Part shown: in pieces, positions 1-5,315 of the stretch
How positions within the stretch are numbered: the first letter of the stretch is position 1
Layout: each line of letters begins with the position of its first letter
Source of the DNA: Actinomycetota bacterium
GTDB taxonomy: Bacteria; Actinomycetota; Actinomycetes; Nanopelagicales; Nanopelagicaceae
NCBI GenBank assembly: GCA_009700715.1
Contig: WLLM01000069.1
Location: 1 to 5,315 of the forward strand
DNA length: 5,315 nt
Direction of reading: 5' to 3'
Notes under the pieces: generated by a model
Told to the model about the DNA's origin: nothing
The model's input: the letters and a program-made list of their open reading frames with translations, nothing else
Database searches by the model: none
Program-made: the position numbers and the translations under genes

Positions 1-372
1 ACCATTAACGCGCTCGTAGCTTCTGATGAAGTAATTGTTCCGCTGCAATGCGAATACTTTGCACTGCACGGATTTATCGAACTTAAGGGAAATATCGATA
101 AGGTCAAGAACTTCCTTAATCCAGATCTTAAATTGATCGGAATTCTCGCAACCATGTTTGAAAAGAAGACCTTGCACAACCGCGAGGTTCTAACCGCAAT
201 CCTGGAAAAATATCCAGAAGATGTCTTTGAAACAATTATTGCCAAAACAATTCGCTTCTCAGAAACGACTGTTGCCGGCGAACCAATCACCAGTTATGCA
301 TCATCATCGGGTGGAGCTGCTTCTTACCGCAGACTTGCCCGCGAATTAATTGCCCGAGGAGGCGCACGATGA
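1..372 (+). CDS. parA: ParA-family chromosome partitioning ATPase, 3' part (5' end outside window)
   Basis: This is the C-terminal 123 residues of a ParA/Soj-type P-loop ATPase, open from base 1 to a TGA at 370-372. ParA proteins bind DNA non-specifically as ATP dimers and move or position cargo when a partner protein stimulates ATP hydrolysis. The nucleotide-binding Walker A and Walker B regions lie upstream of the window. What is visible is the family's 'VPLQCEYFAL' segment (residues 14-23 of the visible part), then a GILATMF strand, the segment KTLHNREVL, and the signature region RFSETTVAGEPITSY. From memory, the LHxREV and VAGEPIT motifs resemble the ParA group found beside scpA in Actinobacteria (Mycobacterium tuberculosis Rv1708 type) more than the oriC-linked ParA of the parAB operon. 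Its stop overlaps the start of the next gene by 4 bases (ATGA), so the two are probably translated together. The subgroup assignment is less certain than the family. Confidence 0.9.
   Translation, partial: TINALVASDEVIVPLQCEYFALHGFIELKGNIDKVKNFLNPDLKLIGILATMFEKKTLHNREVLTAILEKYPEDVFETIIAKTIRFSETTVAGEPITSYASSSGGAASYRRLARELIARGGAR
356..362 (+). promoter_or_regulatory. Strong Shine-Dalgarno site for the small gene after parA
   Basis: GAGGAGG lies inside the last codons of parA, six bases before the ATG at 369. It is the best match to the anti-Shine-Dalgarno sequence at any gene start in this window. It fixes the start of the small gene and suggests that gene is translated efficiently as well as being coupled to parA by the ATGA overlap. 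Confidence 0.8.
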
Positions 373-779
373 CACGTAGAGCTAGCTTGCCCGGAGCAGA
401 TGAACTCTTCCGCGCCAACACACCAGCACTGAGCGCTGTTCGGCAAGTTGTTGAAGAAGCTCAAGAAGTAAGTAAGCCAATCGGTGTTGCTCCATCCTCG
501 CCTAAGACAAAGAAGGGTGTTCGTTCAACTCCTCGTCGTCGTGTTACAACAGTTGATCGTTCGCCATCTGGTCGCGAAAAGCATGATGAAAAGATTACGG
601 TTTACCTATCCCCCGATGAACTATTTGACCTTGATCAAGCTCGCTTAACTTTGCGTGGAGATTTAGGCCTTGCAGTTGATCGTGGTCGAATTGTTCGAGA
701 ATCGATTGCTGTAATAGTTGCAGACCTTGAAGCAAAAGGTGACCAATCAATTCTTGCTCGTAGACTTCGCGGAATTTAA
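369..779 (+). CDS. Small basic protein paired with ParA; possible ribbon-helix-helix DNA-binding partner
   Basis: This 136-residue protein of unassigned function starts at the ATG in the ATGA overlap with parA, behind a near-perfect ribosome binding site. Three parts can be seen. Residues 7-18 (LPGADELFRANT) form a short hydrophobic motif near the N-terminus. Residues about 36-75 are rich in Ser, Pro, Lys and Arg (for example STPRRRV) and look disordered. Residues 75-135 look folded: a strand (KITVYLSPDEL), a helix containing LDQARLTLRG, then VDRGRIVRESI leading into a second helix, and a basic tail (ARRLRGI). The strand-helix-helix order with a polar turn before the second helix resembles ribbon-helix-helix proteins. 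I recall similar C-terminal sequences beside ParA in other Actinobacteria, annotated as hypothetical. Inference: a DNA-binding or ATPase-stimulating partner of the ParA next to it. No transmembrane segment or signal peptide is visible. The gene is clearly real; its role is not established. Confidence 0.85.
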   Translation: MTRRASLPGADELFRANTPALSAVRQVVEEAQEVSKPIGVAPSSPKTKKGVRSTPRRRVTTVDRSPSGREKHDEKITVYLSPDELFDLDQARLTLRGDLGLAVDRGRIVRESIAVIVADLEAKGDQSILARRLRGI

Positions 780-1699
780 TTGGCTCGCGGGTGCGCGGTG
801 GCGTAAGCCTCGCGCACTTTATCTATCGTAATCAAGGTGTAAATCTGCGTCGTAGTAACTGAGGCATGCCCAAGTAACTCTTGAACAACGCGGATATCGG
901 CGCCACCGTCTAACAAATGCGTGGCATATGAATGTCGAAATACGTGAGGCGAAACTTTGCCAGTTAGCCCTGTTGCATCTGCGGCATCGGAAATAACCTG
1001 CCATGCGCTCTGACGTGACAATCTTGAACCACGCTGATTTAAGAAGAGCGCAGTTTCAACTCTTGCAGATTTACTCTTTGTTAACAGGTTAGGTCTGATG
1101 CGAACTAAATACTCATCAAGTGCCGACTTTGCGAAACTTCCCAGCGGAACGATTCGTTCCTTAGAACCTTTTCCTCGCAACTTCAGCGTTGTAATTGAAT
1201 TGCCTTCAACTTCGCCTTGCGCAAAATCGTTTATATCCACACCGACAATTTCGCTAACACGCGCGCCGGTACCGTACAGCATCTCAATAATCGCATGGTC
1301 ACGAAGTGAAATCGGATCCCCTTCTCGCTTGGTCGCTTCAATTAAAGAAGTAACTTCCTTGATGGTCAGCGCTTTAGGCAATCTGCGTGGAACTTTAGAA
1401 CTAGACATTGCGCTAACTGGATTAGTAATCGAAAACTCTTGTGCCGCGTACTTATAGAAACTCTTAAGCGCTGAAATGTTGCGATTGATACTTGTTACAG
1501 CAAGTTTTGATTCTTTGAGCCAAACTTCGAAATCCGTTATCTCGCCCTCGGTTAGCTTTTCAAAATCCAATGAGCCCTTAGCTAAAAACTGAGAAAACTT
1601 AGCGAGGTCTCGCTTATAAGCAGAGATTGAATTCAGAGATAAGCCACGCTCAATTGTTAAATGGTCTACAAATGATTTAAGCGCAGAATCAAGATTCAT
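776..1699 (-). CDS. xerD: Site-specific tyrosine recombinase, XerD/XerC type
   Basis: Xer recombinases resolve chromosome dimers at the dif site near the replication terminus, working as XerC/XerD pairs or alone. The protein is 307 residues, a usual length. Residues 1-90 form the SAM-like core-binding domain (ERGLSLNSISAYKRDL at 17-32); the rest is the catalytic domain. All active-site residues are present: R147 in GTGARVSE, K177 in GKGSKER, H252 and R255 in SPHVFRHSYATH, H278 in LLGHAS, and the nucleophile Y287 in TTTQIYT. The open frame extends 17 codons upstream to 1750, but I place the start at the ATG at 1699 because family members begin just before this helix and the longer start would cut 62 bases into ald. 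The chosen start overlaps the end of ald by 11 bases and has no clear ribosome binding site, so translation probably depends on coupling to ald. XerC and XerD cannot be told apart with confidence here; the actinobacterial neighbourhood favours the xerD name. Confidence 0.93.
   Translation of the reverse strand: MNLDSALKSFVDHLTIERGLSLNSISAYKRDLAKFSQFLAKGSLDFEKLTEGEITDFEVWLKESKLAVTSINRNISALKSFYKYAAQEFSITNPVSAMSSSKVPRRLPKALTIKEVTSLIEATKREGDPISLRDHAIIEMLYGTGARVSEIVGVDINDFAQGEVEGNSITTLKLRGKGSKERIVPLGSFAKSALDEYLVRIRPNLLTKSKSARVETALFLNQRGSRLSRQSAWQVISDAADATGLTGKVSPHVFRHSYATHLLDGGADIRVVQELLGHASVTTTQIYTLITIDKVREAYATAHPRAN
791..827 (+). terminator. Likely intrinsic terminator of the parA operon, inside xerD
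   Basis: GTGCGCG at 791-797 pairs perfectly with CGCGCAC at 811-817. Inside, GGC (800-802) can pair with GCC (807-809) around a GTAA loop, a GNRA-type tetraloop. On the + strand the stem is followed by TTTATCTATC (818-827), which is T-rich but not a pure T run. It begins 11 bases after the stop of the small gene, where a terminator for the + strand operon is expected. On the - strand the stem is followed by a GC-rich stretch, so it should act in one direction only. It overlaps the last coding residues of xerD, so some of the pairing could be chance from GC-rich codons. Confidence 0.5.
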
Positions 1700-2777
1700 A
1701 ACCGTGAGCCAGAGCAACCGCGTTGTAGCGAATCTTTCCAGCATGAACATTTAGTCCACGATCTAAAGCAGGATCTTCTTCGATTGCGCGCTCCCAACCC
1801 TTATTGGCAATAGCAAGGGCGTAAGGCAACGTCGCATTGGTTAGCGCGTAGGTTGATGCAACCGGAACCGCGCCAGGCATATTCGCTACGCAATAGAAGA
1901 CTGATCCATGCACATTAAAGGTTGGTTCGGCATGAGTGGTTGGCTTGGAATCTTCGAAGCAGCCACCTTGATCGATCGCGATATCTACCAAGACTGATCC
2001 TGGCTTCATTTGTGCAACTTGTGCATTAGTAACAAGTTTTGGCGCTTTTGCACCGTGCACTAGTACTGCACCGACTACTAAATCAGCGTTCTTAATCTCT
2101 CGATCAATGGCGTGCAGCGTAGAGGCAAGTGTCTTAATTCGACCGTTATAAAGTGAATCTATATGGGCCAAACGCGCCAAGGAACGATCTAAGACAGTTA
2201 CATCTGCTCCCATACCCATTGCAATTACAGCAGCATTTAAGCCTGCGACTCCCCCGCCAATTACAACAACTTTGCCTGGTGCTACTCCGGGAACACCAGC
2301 GAGCAAAACTCCTCGTCCACCATTTGGCTTTTGTAGCGCAAAGGCACCAACTTGAACAGAAAGACGACCGGCAACTTCACTCATTGGAGCAAGAAGAGGC
2401 AGAGTTCCATTTACTTCAACAGTTTCATAAGCGATCGCCGTAGTGCCACTTTTTAAGAGCGCATCGGTGCAAGGTTTGCTAGCGGCTAAGTGCAAGTAGG
2501 TAAAGAGAATTTGTCCAGAACGCAGTCTCGGATATTCCGCTTCGATTGGTTCTTTAACTTTGAGAATTAAATCCGCTTCTTTCCAAAGCTTTTCAATATC
2601 GCCTTCGATGCGGGCTCCGGCTGCGATGAAATCGGCATCCGAAATAGAGGAACCTAAGCCGGCCCCTTTTTCAATTACAACTTCATGACCGTTTCGCACA
2701 AACTCGAAGACGCCTTCAGGAGTGAGAGCAACACGGGATTCATGGACTTTAATCTCTTTAGGAACTCCTACGAGCAT
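1689..2777 (-). CDS. ald: Alanine dehydrogenase
   Basis: This enzyme interconverts L-alanine and pyruvate plus ammonia with NAD(H) in the cytoplasm, linking nitrogen assimilation or alanine use to central carbon metabolism. The protein has 362 residues, slightly shorter than the roughly 370 usual for the family; the difference is at the C-terminus, which ends soon after [15 protein letters not shown]. Known functional residues line up: R15 in the N-terminal HESRVALTP motif, K75 in LKVKEP and H96 in TYLHLA bind substrate and act in catalysis; the Rossmann motif [12 protein letters not shown] lies at 172-183, with D197 in VTVLDR positioned to bind the NAD ribose; D269 in DIAIDQGG is the expected catalytic aspartate. 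The conserved [16 protein letters not shown] segment is intact. An ATG at 2777 is preceded by GAAAGG at a 7-base spacing. The gene starts 3 bases after pyrG ends and overlaps xerD by 11 bases, so it sits within the operon. Pyridine nucleotide transhydrogenase alpha subunits are related but have different ends. Confidence 0.95.
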   Translation of the reverse strand: MLVGVPKEIKVHESRVALTPEGVFEFVRNGHEVVIEKGAGLGSSISDADFIAAGARIEGDIEKLWKEADLILKVKEPIEAEYPRLRSGQILFTYLHLAASKPCTDALLKSGTTAIAYETVEVNGTLPLLAPMSEVAGRLSVQVGAFALQKPNGGRGVLLAGVPGVAPGKVVVIGGGVAGLNAAVIAMGMGADVTVLDRSLARLAHIDSLYNGRIKTLASTLHAIDREIKNADLVVGAVLVHGAKAPKLVTNAQVAQMKPGSVLVDIAIDQGGCFEDSKPTTHAEPTFNVHGSVFYCVANMPGAVPVASTYALTNATLPYALAIANKGWERAIEEDPALDRGLNVHAGKIRYNAVALAHGYES

Positions 2778-2780
2778 TTC

Positions 2781-4415
2781 TTAACCTTTCGCTTTAATAG
2801 CAGCCGCGATGAGACCAACAAAAAGTGGATGAGGACGAGTTGGTCGAGAGCGCAACTCAGGGTGTGCCTGTGTTCCCACGTAATAAGGATGCACCTCTTC
2901 AGGTAGTTCTACAAACTCCACGAGGTCGCGTTCTTTGTACATACCCGAGAATGTAAGACCAGCACTCGAAATTTGATCACGGTATTGATTATTTACTTCA
3001 TAACGATGGCGGTGACGCTCTGAGATCTCTTGCGCGCCGTATGTCTTAGCCACAATCGAACCAGGCTTTAACGTCGCGGTATATAAACCAAGACGCATTG
3101 TGCCGCCCATATCGGCCTCGCCGGAAACTATCTTCTTCTGATCATCCATCGTTGCAATTACATGAGTTCCGGACTCTGGCGAAAACTCAGCAGAATTAGC
3201 ATCTTTAATTCCGGCTAGGTTTCGTGCTGCTTCAATAACCATGCACTGCAAGCCTAAACAAAGTCCGAGAGTTGGGATCTTATTTTCACGGGCAAACTTG
3301 AGAGCGCCTAACTTTCCTTCAATGCCACGAACACCAAATCCACCTGGCACACAGATCGCATCGATATCGCTCAGCGCCTTCTTGGCTCCTTCTGGAGTTT
3401 CACAGTCATCGCTAGGAATCCAAACGATCGACACCTTTGCGCTATTTGCAAAACCGCCAGCACGTAAAGCCTCTGATACCGAGAGGTAAGCATCTGGTAG
3501 ATCAATATATTTTCCAACCAGTGCAACTCTTACCTGATGCTTTGGATGATGCACCTTCTCAAGCAAGTCATCCCATTCGCCCCATAGCACTTCGTGGCCA
3601 CCTAGCGATAGGCGACGGACAACATATGCATCTAAACCTTCAGCGAAGAGAACTTTCGGAATGTCGTAAATCGAGGGGGCATCGACTGCCGCGACTACCG
3701 CTTCGGCATCAACATCGCACATCAAAGAAATCTTCTTCTTAATACTCATCGGAATCTCGCGATCAGATCGCAACACAACCGCATCTGGTGCAATACCGAT
3801 ACTGCGAAGCGCAGCCACCGAGTGTTGGGTTGGCTTTGTCTTTAATTCACCCGATGGACCAATGTATGGAACTAGCGAAATGTGCAGGTAAAAGACGTTA
3901 TCGCGACCAACTTCTTGGCGCATCTGTCGGGCAGCTTCTAAGAATGGTTGTGACTCAATGTCGCCAACTGTTCCGCCAATTTCGGTGATTACGACATCTA
4001 CATCAGGCGATGCCATTGCATGCATACGCTCTTTAATTTCATTGGTGATATGCGGAATTACTTGAACGGTTTCGCCTAAGTATTCGCCACGACGTTCACG
4101 CGCTATAACTCGCGAATAAACCTGACCGGTTGTTACGTTTGCCGAACCTTGCAGATTGCGATCAAGAAATCTCTCGTAATGTCCAATATCCAAATCTGTT
4201 TCGGCGCCATCATCTGTTACGAAGACTTCACCGTGTTGAAATGGATTCATGGTGCCGGGATCGACATTTAGGTAGGGATCGAGCTTTTGCATCGTCACGC
4301 GAATACCGCGGGCAACTAATAACCTGCCAAGACTTGAGGCGGTGAGCCCTTTGCCCAAACTTGAAGCTACTCCACCGGTTACGAAAATATGTTTAGTCAC
4401 ATGCGCTTGGCCCAT
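2781..4415 (-). CDS. pyrG: CTP synthase (glutamine-hydrolysing)
   Basis: CTP synthase makes CTP from UTP, ATP and glutamine-derived ammonia, the last step of pyrimidine nucleotide synthesis. From the ATG at 4415 it has 544 residues, the normal length. The N-terminal synthetase domain (about 1-285) carries the P-loop region [15 protein letters not shown] (14-28), the [19 protein letters not shown] segment (46-64) and KTKPTQHS (192-199). The C-terminal class I glutamine amidotransferase domain (about 295-540) has the oxyanion loop PGGFGVRG (357-364), nucleophile C386 in GLCLGLQ, and H518 and E520 in [10 protein letters not shown], so both active sites look complete. An in-frame GTG at 4433 would add six residues and a GTG at 4400 would remove five. 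I prefer the ATG because a GATAGG lies 10 bases before it and family proteins start only a few residues before TKHIFVTGG. It follows recN by 29 bases and runs 3 bases short of ald. Confidence 0.97.
   Translation of the reverse strand: MGQAHVTKHIFVTGGVASSLGKGLTASSLGRLLVARGIRVTMQKLDPYLNVDPGTMNPFQHGEVFVTDDGAETDLDIGHYERFLDRNLQGSANVTTGQVYSRVIARERRGEYLGETVQVIPHITNEIKERMHAMASPDVDVVITEIGGTVGDIESQPFLEAARQMRQEVGRDNVFYLHISLVPYIGPSGELKTKPTQHSVAALRSIGIAPDAVVLRSDREIPMSIKKKISLMCDVDAEAVVAAVDAPSIYDIPKVLFAEGLDAYVVRRLSLGGHEVLWGEWDDLLEKVHHPKHQVRVALVGKYIDLPDAYLSVSEALRAGGFANSAKVSIVWIPSDDCETPEGAKKALSDIDAICVPGGFGVRGIEGKLGALKFARENKIPTLGLCLGLQCMVIEAARNLAGIKDANSAEFSPESGTHVIATMDDQKKIVSGEADMGGTMRLGLYTATLKPGSIVAKTYGAQEISERHRHRYEVNNQYRDQISSAGLTFSGMYKERDLVEFVELPEEVHPYYVGTQAHPELRSRPTRPHPLFVGLIAAAIKAKG
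2785..2790 (-). promoter_or_regulatory. Ribosome binding site of ald, within the end of pyrG
   Basis: Read on the - strand, GAAAGG stands 7 bases before the ald ATG at 2777. It overlaps the last codons of pyrG, just ahead of its TAA stop, so ribosomes finishing pyrG stop on top of the ald initiation region. This supports the ATG at 2777 as the start and suggests coupled translation. Confidence 0.65.
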
Positions 4416-4425
4416 GGAAGACAAA

Positions 4426-4431
4426 CCTATC
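4426..4431 (-). promoter_or_regulatory. Weak ribosome binding site of pyrG
   Basis: On the - strand GATAGG stands 10 bases before the ATG at 4415. Neither alternative GTG start (4433 or 4400) has any purine-rich site at a useful distance, so this weak site is what decides the start. It lies in the 29-base gap between recN and pyrG, and part of it falls in a small inverted repeat (4423-4427 with 4435-4439). Confidence 0.4.
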
Positions 4432-4444
4432 ACTGGTTTAGGGG

Positions 4445-5315
4445 TTAGCCTCGCATCGCCAGCAGCTCGGCCGCGTGTTCACGTGCGCTGGTTGACTCTT
4501 CGAGACCAGCCAACATTCGCGCAATTTCTTCCACTCGGGATTGCGCATCTAACGCCTGAACATCCGATGCCGTAACGGTACCGTCACTGCTCTTCTTGAC
4601 CACAAAGTGAGAATCCGCCCATGCAGCAACTTGTGGCAGATGTGTGACAACAATTACTTGCGTGTGTTTAGCAAGGGCTGCAAGTCTGCGACCAACTTCG
4701 ATCGCGGCTTTGCCGCCAACTCCAGCGTCAACTTCATCAAATATATATGTTCCAACAGGATGGGTCGCTGCGAGTACAACTTCTAGCGCCAACATAATGC
4801 GCGACATTTCACCACCGCTGGCACCTTTACCTAGTGCAATAAGTGGACCGTCTTTATGTCCCTGAATCTGCATCGAAATTTCATCGCAACCCATAACGGT
4901 AAAATCAGATTCTTTCAATGCGCCCTTGTATTCAGGTGAGTTAACTGAGACCGAATATTGGGTATGTGGCATTGATAACTGATGAATTTCTTCAGAAACT
5001 GCTTTTGAAAGTTTTTCCGCTCCAGCGATACGAATCTGAGTTAACTTTTGCGCAGCAGATAAAAGTTTCTTTTTGATATCGCCGAGATCTTTTTCTAGTT
5101 CAGCAATTCTTTCATCACCACCGGTTAGATCTTCAATTTCAATCTTCGCGTTCTTAGCCTTCGCAGCTAGTTGCACCAAATCTTCGTCAGGGTCGCTAGC
5201 AGTTCCCCATTTCTTGAGAAAGGCGAGGAGTTCGGCTTTACGCGCCTGCAACGTATCGAGTTGTCCAGGATCGGCTTCCAGAGAAGCCAGATATGAAGCA
5301 AGATCGCGTGCGGCA
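4445..5315 (-). CDS. recN: DNA repair protein RecN, 3' part (5' end outside window)
   Basis: RecN is an SMC-like ATPase recruited to DNA double-strand breaks, where it holds or brings together DNA for RecA-dependent recombinational repair. The last 289 residues are visible; the frame stays open to the right edge, so the N-terminal ATPase half with Walker A lies outside. The visible part starts in the returning arm of the coiled coil (Leu, Lys and Glu-rich, about residues 1-115), including the typical [16 protein letters not shown]. It then enters the C-terminal ATPase half: ABC signature GASGGEMSR at 164-172, Walker [11 protein letters not shown] at 189-198, and the switch histidine in [14 protein letters not shown] at 224-237. 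[10 protein letters not shown] and THLPQVA are diagnostic for RecN rather than SMC or RecF. The stop is TAA at 4445-4447. An in-frame TTG at 5251 is simply an internal Leu codon, since family sequence continues upstream of it. It is probably the head of, or an early gene in, the recN-pyrG-ald-xerD operon. Confidence 0.95.
   Translation of the reverse strand, partial: AARDLASYLASLEADPGQLDTLQARKAELLAFLKKWGTASDPDEDLVQLAAKAKNAKIEIEDLTGGDERIAELEKDLGDIKKKLLSAAQKLTQIRIAGAEKLSKAVSEEIHQLSMPHTQYSVSVNSPEYKGALKESDFTVMGCDEISMQIQGHKDGPLIALGKGASGGEMSRIMLALEVVLAATHPVGTYIFDEVDAGVGGKAAIEVGRRLAALAKHTQVIVVTHLPQVAAWADSHFVVKKSSDGTVTASDVQALDAQSRVEEIARMLAGLEESTSAREHAAELLAMRG

Noticed and set aside
724..740. Inverted repeat ACCTT/AAGGT as a terminator for xerD
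   Set aside because: The stem has only five pairs and no T-rich run follows on the - strand.
776..830. Possible dif recombination site at the operon junction beside xerD
   Set aside because: The inverted repeat here is a GC-rich hairpin without the two 11-base arms and 6-base AT-rich centre of a dif site, and it is coding sequence.
1098..1457. Open frame of 119 codons on the + strand inside xerD
   Set aside because: It is fully antisense to a conserved recombinase with all catalytic residues, has no ribosome binding site or recognisable domain, and its composition looks like a shadow of the real frame.
1700..1750. Longer xerD form with 17 extra N-terminal residues
   Set aside because: It would overlap ald by 62 bases, and the added residues do not look like the start of a Xer protein, whose core-binding domain begins near the ATG at 1699.
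2153..2443. Open frame of 96 codons on the + strand inside ald, rich in Leu, Gln and His
   Set aside because: It is antisense to the Rossmann region of alanine dehydrogenase; the Leu/Gln/His bias is what a shadow of Ala/Gly/Lys-rich codons gives.
4342..4575. Open frame of 77 codons on the + strand crossing the recN-pyrG junction
   Set aside because: Being over a gene boundary made it worth checking, but most of it is antisense to conserved PyrG and RecN ends and its product has no family features.
5188..5251. TTG at 5251 as a translation start of a short RecN
   Set aside because: The reading frame continues without a stop to the window edge with typical RecN coiled-coil sequence, so this is an internal leucine codon of a longer gene.

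Overview
The window reads as a compact piece of an actinobacterial chromosome. Gene content and order (recN, pyrG, a Xer recombinase gene and an Rv1708-type ParA gene lying close together) match a neighbourhood known across Actinobacteria. Base composition by eye is near even, well below typical Streptomyces or Mycobacterium, and almost no bases are non-coding. That combination suggests a small, streamlined, lower-GC actinobacterium, such as a freshwater acI / Nanopelagicales-like lineage. The lineage is an inference from style, not from a marker gene.

Layout. On the + strand, 1-372 is the 3' part of a ParA-type ATPase gene, and 369-779 is a small basic protein that overlaps it by 4 bases and has its own strong ribosome binding site. 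On the - strand, transcription runs right to left through recN (3' part, 4445-5315), pyrG (2781-4415), ald (1689-2777) and a tyrosine recombinase of the XerC/XerD family (776-1699). Junctions are tight: 29 bases between recN and pyrG, 3 bases between pyrG and ald, and an 11-base overlap between ald and xerD. These four are probably one transcription unit whose promoter lies beyond the right edge. The two gene groups converge and share the four bases TTAA at 776-779, which provide a stop codon for both strands. There is no stretch without a gene longer than 29 bases.

Function. Three of the six genes point to chromosome maintenance (RecN for double-strand break repair, Xer for chromosome dimer resolution, ParA plus partner for DNA positioning). 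Two are housekeeping metabolism (CTP synthase, alanine dehydrogenase). All four - strand proteins keep the catalytic motifs I could check.

Most interesting points: the ParA/small-protein pair, whose C-terminal half looks like a ribbon-helix-helix DNA-binding fold and which may act as a ParB-like partner; the inverted orientation of that pair relative to the recN-pyrG-xer block; and a hairpin at 791-817 followed by a T-rich run, which looks like a terminator for the + strand genes placed inside the 3' coding end of xerD. I see no mobile element, CRISPR array, RNA gene or clearly new multi-gene system.
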